NCBI RefSeq assembly: GCF_018139145.2
Contig: NC_059480.1
Coordinates: forward strand, 10,540,428-10,604,427
Reading direction: 5' to 3'
Source: Gymnogyps californianus
Lineage: Eukaryota > Chordata > Aves > Accipitriformes > Cathartidae
DNA: 64,000 nucleotides
In this document: in pieces, positions 12,055 to 24,536 of the stretch
Layout of the letters: the number at the start of each line of letters is the position of its first letter
Numbering within the stretch: the stretch's first letter is position 1
The notes under the pieces: model-generated
Told to the model about the DNA's origin: nothing
Seen by the model: the letters and a program-made list of their open reading frames with translations, nothing else
Databases searched by the model: none
Position numbers and translations under genes: made by a program

Positions 12055-15000
12055 CATTTTATACTTGAAGTATCATATGTTGATTATTATCCACCATTCT
12101 AATTCCAATGTATAGTAAGCAGAGGTGAGAGCCTAGTATTCTCCACGGAAGGCAAGAAAGAGCAAAAACCAACATCAACATTACTTCAAGAGTTGTTTTA
12201 GGGCCCAGAGAAAGCAACACCATAAACAGTCTGGGACATCAAAATAAGACAGACTTTGCCATCAATACATTAATAAGAACTCTTAAGTGATTGCAAACAG
12301 GACCTAAATGCAGAAGTAACAATGTGAAGAGCAACAGCATCCTGACAGGCACGTATCATCCACACATGCTATGAAAGCTTGTTTGGGAGGGCAGCGAGTG
12401 AAGCTGCTGTAATCAAACCCAGAAAGTCATTAAACACATCATTCCAGCAATAACCTGTTCCCATCCCACCACTTATGATCAAAAAGACACAATGGAGTAA
12501 CGACACTGTATTAACTGTGTGTAATCATTTCTCAGAGCACTTTACTGGAAGGTATAATGCCTTCGTGATCATCTGGTCACAACTTTAAAGCAAAAGGGCA
12601 GATTTCAAATCACATAAAGAAAATTCATTCTAGGCATTTGCTTTCAACACTCTTAAATATATTTTCCTACTTCTTGAAGATTCCCCAACCCTTTAACTAT
12701 TTTCTCTGAACCCCTTCAAGCACTACATTATGAGATGTAAAAGACTCACATACAGTTCACTTTTCCTTGTAAGTTATCTGCAGTACATGTTCTCTAATAG
12801 AAGTATAAAACCTGTCTGATGCGAGTTTACCTCAATATAGGACAGAAGAGGATGCTGGGGATGAGTGTCCACTGTTCTGCAAGTACATCTATACCTACTA
12901 TACTAACATTTGTGTCAGTATCAGCAGGTCCATTTCCTTTGGGTGGGCAGAATTGTATGTCCCAATCTCAGGGTCAGAGTCACAAAACCAACAGCTCAGA
13001 TGTACAGGAATGCCATGTGTGCAACCTGAAGCAACAGCTGACCATGCTGAGCTACTGTTAGACTAGATGAGTTCTCATAAAATTGTGTAAGGTTTTGTTA
13101 TAAGAAAAAGAGAAACAAATAAAAAAACCCATGGAGTTAGTGGGAAAACACTGAGTAATAACATGAGGAACAAGTCTTATATTTATCTACTAAAGCAGAG
13201 AGTAACTGGCACCACAGGTAGAAATCACAAGATGTTAGATGTTTGCAGACACTTCTATCTCCCCTCTTGCCAGCTTGGCACATTGATTAGAAGTCCATCC
13301 CATGCCTACATACTGCATCAAGCTTTCCTCAGTAACATACACCAATTTTTAAAATCACCGAGTGGTGCCCCGCTTCATGAAATTAATCCCTTTTCCCAAG
13401 GACTCAGATATTCACTTAAGGCTGGAGCAAAGGAGATCGGCCCTTGGTAGGACTCTGAAAACAAGGATAAGATTGCACATCAGTGTTCTGCTCCTCTCTT
13501 CTTCCCCTAATCCCCTTCACCAGCCCCATAAGCAATACTGAAACTGAATGCAGATCAAACTCTGGGGATTTTTTTTTTTTTTAACATCCAAGCAAATATG
13601 AAGCAACTTTGCCTTTGTCAGATCTATGTCTAGTCTTCTAAATTTAAGAAAACATAACCCATAGCTTTACAGGTTATTTTACTCCAATTAGAATGAACTC
13701 CTAATGAGTCAGTGAAGAGCCCAGTTGGCTTCACCGAGTATTAGATCAGATGATGCCTTTCCACTCTTTTGGATCTGTTGCTTTAATGAGACATTTGCAA
13801 ATATCTTCATTAAAAGCATAAAGCAGGCAATGGCTAATAAACAAAAGAGAATCTTTCTCACTAAGACACTATTTCTTCAACAAGAAAGTAATTGCCTTCT
13901 GGAGTGGGAACTTTTTCAGAAGCCAAAGTTATAGTTACTGTATATGGAATTCAAGATTGAAGTCCAAAAATAATCACATGTTTGTATAGAACACAATTCT
14001 TAAAAGAATAACATATTGACTTGGAAATCCTCAGAAAATGCATGCTTTATGCAGAGAATATTCTGAAAAATGTGTGGTAGATGCTCTGATTTTCATACCA
14101 AAGCCAAATCTTCCCAGAAGTTGAGCTCTTGCTGTGCAAGCAAATTATATTCAGCCTTTATGGTGACATTTCAGTGTCTCCAACAGTATATCTGAGTGTG
14201 TATATAAGGTGTTCCTCTTGTTCTCAAAAAAAAAGTTCAGTGCTTTTCGTATCATATTTGTTTCTTCATGAAAATATTGCCAATATAGAATCCAGCATAT
14301 CAACAACTGGATAATTTTCCAAACTTCTCTTCTTGAGACAGAAATAACACTGAAAAGATGGTTAGGTCACTGGATTCATTGCATTAGAGATGATGATGCA
14401 AAATTGGAAAAACCTTAATCAATTTAAGTGGCTCAATAAAGTTTGACCGGCACTCAAGACTGAAAAGACTATGAAAAGACTGTAGTTGCAGAAAACAAGG
14501 CAGCATTGATTAAGGTATTAAAAGTGGAGATTTCTCTCTCATAATATCAAGGGCAAAACTTATTTAAAACTAAAGGCAAAAAGACAGTATGAGATGGCAA
14601 TTTCTCAGTTTTCTAGTATAAACTGGATTAGGTACGTGTAATTTTCTTTCTGCCCATAACACCTACCATCCCTGCAACCTGGCCCTCTGCATACTGTTTT
14701 TCTTTTTGTCATTTCTAAAATACTTTGTCCTCCACACCTACTGGAGGTTCCCACTCTAGAAATCCAGACTTGTTCTCAATTCTCTTAATCTTTCTCTAAA
14801 ATGTACTTCTCTAAGAAAATCACCTCACAGCAGAAATTGCACCTCGCTACTTCCCGTCTATTATGTATCTGTCTTAATCCTGAATCTGTTTAGCTGTCCT
14901 CACTTAGGTAAATGGGAATCAGTTCAGTACAAAATGCATGAAGCAGGACTATAAAGCAGCTCTTCGTTCACAGACTGTGTCATTTCAGTACAAACTATGT

Positions 15001-15685
15001 TTTATTTCTATGTGAAAGTGACCCATAAAATATAATTTAACTAACAAAAGATCTTGCTAATTAGGATCCACTTAATCTGAAGTAAGAATGGCCACAGAGA
15101 ACTGCATAAAATGAAGGGATAAATTAAAACAGATTTCATTACTCTAGTTCAAATGTTGACAAATACTCACTTTGGAGCACTATTAGGTACATTTGCAATG
15201 CTATAAAAAGAGTACTTGCCACCAAAAATTTTATAAAAAGTCTGTAACTTTCTCAAAATTTAATTAAGTTTTGCTATCAATCTTTCATAAGCATCTGTGA
15301 AGTTGCATTCAATTTAACAGATAAAACTTAAAGTATACTATTTTCTACACTTTTATTTCAAAAGCCAAGAATTATCAAAATGTACTTAGAGCTTAGATGT
15401 AGTGAATCTATATTTATGAAAAACATATTATTTCAGATTTGAGAAGCCTACAAAAGCAGGTTTCTGAAAGTAAATAAAGAGTACATTAACTAGTTCAATA
15501 TCCATCAATATACATGTAATATTTTTAATTTTTTTCACATAGCAAGTCCTAGTTAAAAATTTAGCAGGTTTGTTACACTTTACGTGGCTGGGTATTCCAC
15601 ATTTAACACCAAATTCATATTTTTGCTTTTGCAATGCTAACGGCTATTGTAAGGAAAAGCTACATTACAAATTACTCTAACAGCA
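12055..15685. other. Unique non-coding sequence with a T14 run
   Basis: No gene is recognisable. A 14-base T run lies at 13569-13582. The open frames here (for example 13163-13450, 95 codons) are short, without family signature. The sequence is otherwise AT-rich and of ordinary texture. Confidence 0.55.
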
Positions 15686-15689
15686 GGAT

Positions 15690-15830
15690 TTTACAATAGA
15701 TTAACATGGGAGTCATTTATAACGCATTTGCTGCTATTAAAAAAAACAAATAAACATTTACAGTCTGTGCTAATTAACTTTACTGCTGAATTAGTAGTAT
15801 TCCTTACTCTTCTTAAATAGAAGAAATATT
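15690..15830. promoter_or_regulatory. Candidate conserved non-coding element, homeodomain-type cores
   Basis: The block combines ATTTATAACGCATTTGCTGC-like words with the tight cluster CTAATTAACTTTACTGC and TTAGTAGTATTC. The TAATTA core is the generic homeodomain site. The call rests on texture and motif clustering only; constraint cannot be measured from one sequence. Confidence 0.25.
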
Positions 15831-16307
15831 GCAAGTATGGCAGTAAAGTCAAACACTTCAGTGCAGTAAAGGCTGACACGTTTTAAAACCTCTCTCTTGT
15901 CCTCCAAAACACATGGAGCTTTTGGACATCTTGAGACCTACATTCACTGGGTTCAGTACTGATACCCTCCACTATGCATGAACACACGACAGAGCAGTTT
16001 AAGAAGGACATTCTTATGTCAGAAATAAATTACCATAGTTGGAGCACAGCATCCAAGTACAGCAGCTTAGCAGACCTGCCTCACCAACATACAGTATATA
16101 TTCTCTAGACTTAACAAATTCTTTCCTGGTAAAAGGCTAGGAAGTGAATATACTTAAATACCAGTGCACATTCTGCCAATTCATCTGTCCATGTAAGTGG
16201 AAATTCAGCTTGGCCATGACTACGGTCTTCATGAGTTGTCACAAAGTACATGAAGCATTTACATCTTTCATCAATAAACATCTCACCGTTTGTGTTCATT
16301 TTTTTAC

Positions 16308-16339
16308 CTTGTCTTGCTGCTGCCAATCCCAGTAGTACT
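16308..16339 (-). other. Candidate 32-nt exon, minus strand
   Basis: On the minus strand a 3' splice site ending TTTGCCACAG precedes 32 bases, which are followed by the 5' splice site AAG|GTAAAA. It lies 80 bases downstream of the stronger candidate exon at 16420-16583, and the short gap contains a T17 tract (A17 on the plus strand at 16381-16397). Minus-strand translation through this block and beyond stays open to position 16111 in one frame (up to 121 codons), which could instead make it part of a terminal exon. The peptide resembles no family I recognise. Chance remains a serious alternative. Confidence 0.2.
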
Positions 16340-16380
16340 CTGTGGCAAATGTAAGGACATGCCCGATTTCTTCTCATGAG

Positions 16381-16397
16381 AAAAAAAAAAAAAAAAA
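16381..16397 (+). repeat. A17 homopolymer
   Basis: Seventeen consecutive A bases on the plus strand. No target-site duplication or retrotransposed body was recognised beside it. On the minus strand it is a T17 tract between two candidate exons. Confidence 0.95.
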
Positions 16398-16419
16398 GGC
16401 AACAAATCTGAAGTCTTAC

Positions 16420-16583
16420 CTTTATTGAAGTCAACAGTAACTTCAGGATCAAGCCTGTGTGAAAGCAGAAAAGCATCTGACAGCAGAATCTCTGAAAGAC
16501 CCATTGGAAAGATTCTTTTTCCTCATCTTAGTAAACAGACTATTCACAAAGATCTGGGCTGTGCTCAGCATGTAGGAAAGTGC
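16420..16583 (-). other. Candidate 164-nt exon with near-consensus splice sites, minus strand
   Basis: The minus strand shows a textbook 3' splice site: a branch-like TTAAC/GTAAC, a pyrimidine tract TTTTTTTCTTTCTTTTGACAG ending at 16584, and then the exon. It ends at AAAG|GTAAGA (5' splice site, 8 of 9 consensus positions). One frame is open for 44 codons from the acceptor and then meets TGA about 30 bases before the donor, followed by more stops, so as a coding exon it would have to hold the end of a protein or belong to a non-coding transcript. An internal acceptor (CACACAG) gives an alternative 35-nt exon at 16420-16454. I do not recognise the encoded peptide. Confidence 0.35.
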
Positions 16584-16589
16584 CTGTCA

Positions 16590-18285
16590 AAAGAAAGAAA
16601 AAAATGTGTTACAGTTAACTGAATGAACTCTGTTCTCCATGCCCATTAGAGAAAGGGTTCCTCAACTTCTTGAATTCCTTCAGCTCTCATGAATGCCACC
16701 TAAGTCATTAGTTAAGATACAGAATGAGATTATTTTCTGTTCTTTTCTAGACAGAGTTATAGTCCTAATCTCTGGACATGAGAAGTCCCAGTTATTCATT
16801 AAAAACTGTTATTTACCTCTTAATCATACAGTAGTAAGAATTGTTTATAATGCCTCATCAAATATGTCTGCACGCTGTGGGTAATACTCAAGTTTGGCCT
16901 AAAAGTTAATTTAAAATACAAAACAAAACAGTTTCTATTACAGCCATGAAGTATTGGCTGGTAACCTTATCTGGCAGGAATCCGAAGTTTAGATCCCTGC
17001 ACCATATTTTATATTTGTTTTTAATTTTATGATTTAAAGGCATCCAGTCGACCTCCTCTGAGATAACCACATTTCTGTTGTGCTACAAGGGAGAATGAGA
17101 TCCTAATGCAGACAAACACAAATACCACTGCTTATCATGTCATAAAAACATTCCAGGACTGGATTCCAGGCATTTTCTTTAATCAAATTAAAACACTACG
17201 ATTTCTCTCATTTACAAGTTTTCTATTTTTTTTTCAGCCTTCCTACCAAATCATTTTTCAAACTCTATCAGTGCCACTGAATATTTTCAAGCATTTCTTT
17301 TTTCTAGATGAGGAAAAGCATTTACTCCCAGCTTGCTGAGTGTGTGATTCTGTAAGTACCATTTCATTAGCACTGAAGACCACAAGAGACCTCATCACAC
17401 GTTCAGAACCTTGGAGTCAACCTCTTGCTCGCTCTTTTCTGCTCAGTTTCATGCCTTGGAGAAGGACGTTGTATTAGAGCTGTAACACTAAAGCTTGTTC
17501 CATTTAGTTTGGATATAATGGTTCTAGGCAGAGCACCACAAGTTTTGAGGGCTTAAGTGGGACCTCAGGCCTTGTACTGGCCCTAAACGCATGGATCAAG
17601 TGCCTCAGAACTCATATTGCGTAAGTCCTTGTAAACGTTGACAGAAATAGACAAGTTTGCTTCTAAACCAGGCAAAGATGTTGCTATTACCAAGACAAAT
17701 ACATTGCATTGAATATATACAAATGTGAGTGCATGCAAGCATATTTTTATATGACTATCTTCAAACAGCTTAGAAAATGTTGTGTACATTGAGTTTTCTA
17801 GTAGCTTGACTGCAATGTATACTGTCTGAGGACGACATCTCCTATTAAAAAAAAGATACACACAGTTGCCACTACTGTTAGATTAGATAGTGGAATGCTA
17901 GGAGAAACTGAAATTAGGCAACTTACTGTCATCTTGTTTCTGAGCTAATGATGGTTATAAGTCTATGTAACTAAACTAGTATTTGCTGCATTACTTCTGA
18001 TTTGCTCAAGTGTGAATAAATCTAGAGTCCTGTCCATGTGCCTAGAGACTGATATACAGAAATACCCCATGGACCACATGACAAAGTGAACTCAGGAGTT
18101 CTTGTAGTGTTCAGCATCACAGTTCTACAGATGTAGATCCTCCAAAGAAGGCGATCAACCCTTTAACTATAGTTAACAAACCAGAGGCAGATGGGTGACA
18201 GTGCAAGCAACAGAAACATTCAGAACGCCCAGGCACAGTAAGCTTGCACCGCTTGTTCCTTCTAGGAGATGGTAATCAATGCAAA
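16590..18285. other. Unique AT-rich non-coding sequence
   Basis: No gene is established. On the minus strand a 92-codon frame at 17583-17861 is preceded by a pyrimidine-rich AG acceptor (TTTTTTTTAATAG) and could be an upstream exon of the 16.4-kb candidate, but the peptide is unfamiliar and this is weak. No repeats were recognised. Confidence 0.5.
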
Positions 18286-18289
18286 TCTA

Positions 18290-18640
18290 TGCATTAGTTA
18301 TGAGGTGTTTTAATTCCAATAATAAACATTCTGTGATTGATGAATTTTTCACAGCTGTTGTCTATATAGCTGTTTAATAAGAGCATGCTGGCAGAGGCTG
18401 TTAATTCTTCATCAAGTTGCCGACTCCAGTGCATTCCACTTTCTGCAAGGGAGGATGACAGTTGGTAGAGTGACTTGGGCGGCTGGTCAGGGGACTTGAC
18501 ATTTGGCAAAGGATCAACGCATTAGATGACAAGCCAAATTCCATCAGCTTCCTAAAAATACTAGCAGACTGACAAACAGAAAGTGCTTTAATTGCTGGTG
18601 CTACTGTCTTTGATTTTCTGTTATTGATGGGCACTGGATC
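18290..18640. promoter_or_regulatory. Candidate conserved non-coding element
   Basis: About 350 bases of even, distinctive sequence without low complexity, including CAGCTGTTGTC, TTCATCAAGTTGCCGACTCC and CTTTAATTGCTGG. Two overlapping minus-strand frames (71 and 77 codons) stay open across it, so a small exon cannot be excluded, but no convincing splice pair frames them. The texture is that of developmental enhancers; constraint is inferred, not measured. Confidence 0.35.
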
Positions 18641-18644
18641 TAAC

Positions 18645-20590
18645 TACACAGGAATGTCTACTTCATGGTACTGTTGTTCCCAGAGAAGAGGACAGCCAGC
18701 CAACCATAACCTATCAGGAAGGAAACAAAATCAGCTGCCTTAAAAAAAAAAAAGCTGCCAAAAGTTCTGGCATTTGCTTTAAGTATTCGACCTTCTGAAT
18801 TCATACAACTCCCTTACTGGAATATTCCATCAGGGAAAGGGAATCCCTATCCTCAGTAAGTATCATGTGACATATGCCTAACTGGGGCCTTAGAGATGGA
18901 GATTCCCAAATGGGTACAAAACAGAGGGAGCCAACACTACTCCCTCATTGAGGCATCTAAGACCTGACTCAGAATTACATCCAGAGGTCAGTAGGATGCT
19001 TATTTTCATTCACCCTGTGCCTGCATCAAAAGTGCCAACAGAACTGCCAGTTGTGAATACAGCTCCTGTACCACAGATACCCGCCCATTAAAAGCTGAGA
19101 TTTCCAAACTTACTCCACACATGCCACCAAATAGTTTTTAGATGCTGTCAAGTTCAGCAATATTCACACACTGGTCACCTACAGATGGAGGCAACCTATT
19201 AACAATTCCCTGAGCCAACTAGACATCTAGGATACTGACCTAAAACAGAAAAGTCAGCCCCATTTACCCTACAGAACAGATAGTTACAAAGCTTCCTGTC
19301 ATTAACCTTGGTTTTGCTTTACAGGGGCTGTTACAGACGCTAAACTCCTCACAGTACCAAGAGGTTCAGAATTCAGTCACAAAACTGGGTCCCTGAAATC
19401 AGTCAAAATTCTTGTGACAAACAAATAAAAACCCTTATTGTATTGCAGCTGCAGGGAACAGTTACCTTGCCAGCAGCATAATCTTTGATTCTGAATGGCA
19501 TGTTCATCTGTTAATAATTACAATCATGTTGAAAGTTTACGAAAAATTAAAGTATATCTGTTTAATACTGAGTCATTTTTAACTTTTCAGTTCTGGGTGT
19601 TTAAATCTCAATTTGACACTAAACAAAGTTTTTGATCTCAACCAACACTGCAGAAAGCATCCAAAAACTTTTCCCACTCAAAAAAAAAATTTCTTAATTC
19701 CCTTTTTCAACAGACAAATCACTCGATAAAAAAAATTCATTATTTATTGCTATTGAGTCATGCCAATATACAGAAAAATACCTGTTTAAAAGAACACTAT
19801 TTTGGTACAAGAGACATAAGCATGAATATCTGAACTGTTGAAAATATCATTTGAAATGCCACTGGTTCAGTATAACCATATCTGAGGAGTAAAGGCATTT
19901 ACAAAAACTAAACAGTTTAAAGTAAACTCGGACAACCTAGTAGCAGTCTCTTGATGTGATTTGCTCTGAGCCTCCACAAGATGTGTTCTCTGCTCCCCGA
20001 TAGCCTGGCTTTCCAATATGGAAAGGTTACCACAAGTCAGTCTGCCACACTGAATTTTTTTCCTTCTCCACGATATTTTCCTCATCAGGCCACTCATCTT
20101 TGTCACTTCTAGAGGTAAGCGTCCCTGTTCTACTCAATTCCAAAAGCCTCCTACTCCCAGCCAGTGTAAAATTACCCTATGACTGTGTACCCTACTTCAC
20201 ACAAAACACCAGAACTACCCTCATGGGTTATGGTACTGTACATGCAGTAGATGCTTCAATATAATGAATTAAATTAAATACTAGTCTCACCAAACCCTTA
20301 CCCACCCAGGTATTAGACATTTTGTCCAAGATAGTTTCATAACACCCTCATTTTAAAGGAAACTAATAAACGCAGAGTAGACGGTTGTCAGGAGGGGCTT
20401 AGATATCTGTTTCTCTCCCTCCTTCTCTCATCCCTAAATCTAAAACAAACAAGACTAAAAACTAGATTTTAATCTTTGTGATTATTATTTTAAAGAAGGG
20501 GTTACAGCAGAAGGTCTTTTGGTTGCTTAGAGGTTCAGTAACCCAAAGGCAGCTAAAACAACTTTGCTCACTACTCTCTCTTTTCTATTT
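18645..20590. other. Unique AT-rich non-coding sequence
   Basis: Nothing recognisable beyond a 12-base A run at 18742-18753 and a 9-base A run near 19681. Open frames are short and unsupported. Confidence 0.55.
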
Positions 20591-20599
20591 GTTTCTAAG

Positions 20600-20794
20600 A
20601 GTTGTAGAAGACAAAATTCATACGATATGAAGAAAAGCCATGAAAAAGCCTGGCAAAACCTGCAGAAACCGACAGTGCCAAGTCTTAACACCATGCTATT
20701 CAGCAGCTCTGCTGGATGCCCTGCTTACAACAATTCAAGTTTTGCAAGCAGCAACATGGAGTTTAACTTGTCATTTGTCATAATCCTTTCCTAA
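20600..20794 (+). other. Weak candidate terminal exon, plus strand
   Basis: A long pyrimidine tract (CTCTCTCTTTTCTATTTG, then TTTCTAAG) ends at 20599. The frame after it is open for 64 codons to TAA at 20792-20794, rich in Ser, Asn and Lys. No domain or family was recognised, and no donor or upstream partner exon was found. Such acceptor-like tracts are common by chance, so this is recorded at low confidence. Confidence 0.15.
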
Positions 20795-21131
20795 AAGGCA
20801 AAGGATGGAGTTCACAAGCTTAGGAGAGTGGTTTTCTGCGGTCGCATTCTCTGGTCAACACTTTACTGAACTTATCAGAAACTTGAAAAGAGGCAGGCTT
20901 AAGACACGACAATTTTATAACCGAAGAAGAGATGGCAAAACTTTCTCTGGTTTTAGCAATAGTGGGATTCTTAGGCAGTCATTTAGCATTTCATACCTGA
21001 ATATGAATTGTGTGTATATATAGACATATATATGAAAGCAGAGAGCCTGACCCTGTAAACAGTTATTCCAGAAGTTTAGCATCTACTCAGTGCAATCCGT
21101 TTGCATACTTCATGCTTTTATTTTCTGAACA

Positions 21132-21200
21132 GTTGAGAAAAAAGAAAAAGAGGAGAGAAAAGAAAGCTGGAAAGAAAAAAATCAAGAATAAAACCCCAAC
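21132..21200 (+). repeat. Purine-rich low-complexity tract
   Basis: An almost unbroken A/G-rich stretch of AAGAAAAAGAGG-type words that reads as lysine-rich peptide in one frame. This is compositional low complexity, not a gene. Confidence 0.8.
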
Positions 21201-21204
21201 AAAA

Positions 21205-22070
21205 GCAAAATGAAGGGGACCATTTTTTTGCTAGGAACTGATCCCCAACAGACAGCACAAACCAGTTTCCTTGGTCACCAGGTATCCATTACAATATAAA
21301 GCATAACAAAGGAAACCTGTGAGTACAATGTTGTACAGGCTTCACAATTTTTCCATTAATATCACAGGCTACTCGGAGTTCATTCTCATGATTCCCACAT
21401 TGTCCTACACATCATTTAATACACACCAGTATCTTCATATCACAATTAGTTGTGCTGCATTGTTTTGCACTTTCTCCTACATAAACTAGGAGATTACATA
21501 CATCTCCTGGTTTTCTTAAATGATTTAGCAGACAGTACACCATATTTAAATTGAGCCTTGATACCAAAGAAATCATCACTTAAAAATTAAAATTTAATAT
21601 CTATGCTAGATAGATAGTTCAAAAGATCGTAACACTTCATACACCTCTGCTGTTCTTCACCTCCTCCATAAACACAGGTTTTAGAACTCCCACAATAAAT
21701 TGTGGGGTGGTGATTATTTAGTAGATTTTGAAACAAGGATCTCCCAGATGCCTACTGTTGCCTTTTAAATCTACATACTGATCACCTGTCCAGAAACAAT
21801 TGCTTTTGCCAGAACACCAAATTTTCTGCATAAATTGGTGGGTGTAAAGTTTTTCTAGTAATCATTGCTGTACAAGTGTGTCTTAATATCTTTTATTTTT
21901 CTAGCTAGAGAAGCATGTCAGTATTATCAATAGTGCCAGCTCTCAAACAAGCAACAGCCCCACTCCCCAGAGATACAAGTTACTGCTGTGTGTCACCAGC
22001 CCCAGGAGAGCCTGGGGACCGGCACCTGCCTGCACACGCACCCTCCTCTTCCTCCGCCAGCCATTGCCCC
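21205..22070. other. Unique non-coding sequence, GC-richer at its right end
   Basis: AT-rich sequence to about 21940, then a GC-richer patch from about 21950 that runs into the weak exon candidate at 22075-22200. No repeat was recognised. Confidence 0.5.
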
Positions 22071-22074
22071 TCAC

Positions 22075-22200
22075 CTTCCCTGGGCTAGAGCTGGGAGCAG
22101 CAGCAACATTGGCTTTCCCCAGGATAGGATTTCTCATGACACTTAAGGACATTTTGTCACCCTGCTCCATAGCATAAGCCAGAATCATGTTACTTGCCAT
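22075..22200 (-). other. Weak candidate first coding exon, minus strand
   Basis: From ATG at 22200 the minus-strand frame is open for exactly 42 codons to a good donor GGGAAG|GTGAGG at 22074, phase 0. It lies in a GC-richer patch. The start context is poor (T at -3) and no promoter-like CpG island, signal peptide or known domain is visible. The frame also stays open beyond the donor, to 21943. Confidence 0.18.
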
Positions 22201-22329
22201 GTACTGTTCAAAAGCATCTTATTCCTCATAACCTTGTATCTCCTTATTTATTTTATATTCTTGCTAGCGCTGATGAAAAGCAGGAGAAAAAAAAAGTCCG
22301 AGTATGCTACGTAACATTACAGAATGGTT

Positions 22330-22395
22330 AGGTGTCGCTATTAGCTTCACAGATGAGGAAAGGGATAATACATGGAGAAGTCACTCTTGGTTCAT
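22330..22395 (+). repeat. Possible MIR/CORE-SINE relic
   Basis: CTTCACAGATGAGGAAAGGG followed by CATGGAGAAGTCACTCTTGG resembles the well-known MIR core (acagatgaggaaactgaggc, then an aagtaacttgcc-like block). The resemblance is from memory of the family, covers about 60 bases and is weak. Confidence 0.3.
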
Positions 22396-22399
22396 TCTT

Positions 22400-24530
22400 T
22401 TTTTATATGGCTATCAAGATAAATAAAGGCCAGAACAGTTTAATTTTTAATGCAGTCAGGCCCTTCCCTACCTGGTATCTTTGTCTCCACTGAAACGTGA
22501 ACTTTCTCCTCACAAAGCACAAGATTACAGCATTGCATAAAATTTGCAGACAACTTCAGGGAAAAAAACAAAACAAAACACAAAACCAAAACAAACAGAA
22601 AAAGCCACCACTGTTGCACATCTCCTGCAACGCACCAGGACAAGAGGCAGAATTTTAAAAAGTCTTCTTACTGTAGCCATTGGAAAGCAGAACTGAAGCC
22701 AGCTTTGGTGCTCTGACCTGGCCTTTTTTTTTCTCCTCATTTCTGCCAAAACTATCCAGCTTTTTGCCCTCTCCCAACACAATTCAGCACATTTGTTAGG
22801 CAGGCTCAGATGACAGAAGATGTTCGTTCATCTCAGAGTCTGGGCAGCCATATTTTCAGAGGAAACCCCACGGGACTACCAGTACAGCTGTTCCCTCAAG
22901 AAGTGCCCTTCGGTTTTCAGTCCCTCTTTCAGAGTCAGAAAGGAAAGATCTAATAATCTTCCCAAATTCTGAATTCCCACAGGAGAGTAAGACAGCCTCT
23001 GAGGCAAATTTGTTTAGAATCTGAGTTAAACACCCACAGATCCAGAAGCGCCCTAATAACATTTGTGAGGAAAAGAATTTCTGACTTAAAAGATAGATTT
23101 TGCACTAGCACAAGATTTAGAAAAAACCTTCATGAAAGCAACCACTGTTTGCAAATACCAGACAACAAAAATTCAAGGTCAAAACAAAAGCATGAGTTGA
23201 TCCATTGAGGTTAATGCACATCAAAATATTATGTGAAATCACAATTCATATTTTTAACACCTTGAGACTCGGACTCTAAACTTTCATGCTAGACAGAAAG
23301 GGTGAGAGAAATTCTTTTCAGTTGCACTTGTGAAAGACTCCATAGATTTCAAGCAACTTACACATGTGCAATGCAGCGCTTACTCCGCAGTGGGCCAAGA
23401 ACCTACTCCAGTTGCTATAATATATTAGGTATCATTCCCTCACCTATAGTAAAACTTCGGTGCTCTGACAAGGAGTGCTTAAAAACCACAGATAACCAGT
23501 TTGGCCCTGGATGCCCTCTGTTATATTCTCAAACTTTAGAAGAGCCCTCTCTTCCCATGGACATTGCTTAAAGTCACTGAGCTTTGTGAAGAAATCACCA
23601 GTAAACATGTGTAAAGAAAGGCAATAGTGAAGAGATTGTCAGCATATAAATCCTGAGTAATTCCTTTTGCTTCAATAGAGTTGCTACAGACTTAAAACAG
23701 TGCAAGTGAAAACTGAATTTGTTGTTCTAGAATTCCATTAAGCTAAAGTGGCCATTCTTATTATTCTCTATTTTCTTTGGAATGAGGCAATATTATTATT
23801 ATTTTGAAGTTTTTCTATACACAAGTGTCCTTTCCATAGCCAAAATAGTTTGTTTTTCTAAGAAACCATCATTATAATTTTTGCTTAATTGAATTTTTTA
23901 AATTAATGGCTTCTAACATTACCTAAAGTTACCTAACATACAAAAAAAGCTACTGGATTTTCTTGGTGGAATACAGAAGCATTCAACTGAAAAGATGATG
24001 ATCACAGCATCTAAAGATGTCACAGTAAAAAGGAAAAAAGGGAACATAGAAACAAAAGCCAGCAAGAAAGAAAAAAGCAACAGCTACTTTTCACAATTCT
24101 CTATTATAATGGAACCTCAGTTCTAACCACTACCAGATGGGTATTACATGCTGCACAAACTGGCAAAGTTGACACCCAAACATTCTCCATGTTAGAGAAA
24201 AAAATTAACAGACTGGCTTTCATGCATGTATAATTAAAGACTTCCAAAAAATGCTACTCTTCTGGAAGGAAGTGATAACTCAAAATAAATTGATATTTGC
24301 AGGTTTTATTTAATATAAATATATTTATGTAGGTTTATTAATATACAAAGGAGAAATAAACAATTAGAGTATTTACACATACTCATATGCCCACATGCAT
24401 GTATACAGACTTTTTTTTTTTAAATATCTTTTCTTCATCACTTTGCCCCACCAGCCCCCTCTTATTATATCTGGTAACAAGAGTTTAGCCTGAACTGTAG
24501 GCTTTCACCCACGCCATATAAAACACAAAG
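22400..24530. other. Unique AT-rich non-coding sequence with short ATT repeat
   Basis: Nothing gene-like recognised. A short (ATT)n run lies at 23790-23803, an A/C-rich low-complexity patch at 22561-22600 and an 11-base T run at 24411-24421. Confidence 0.55.
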
Positions 24531-24536
24531 GCCACA

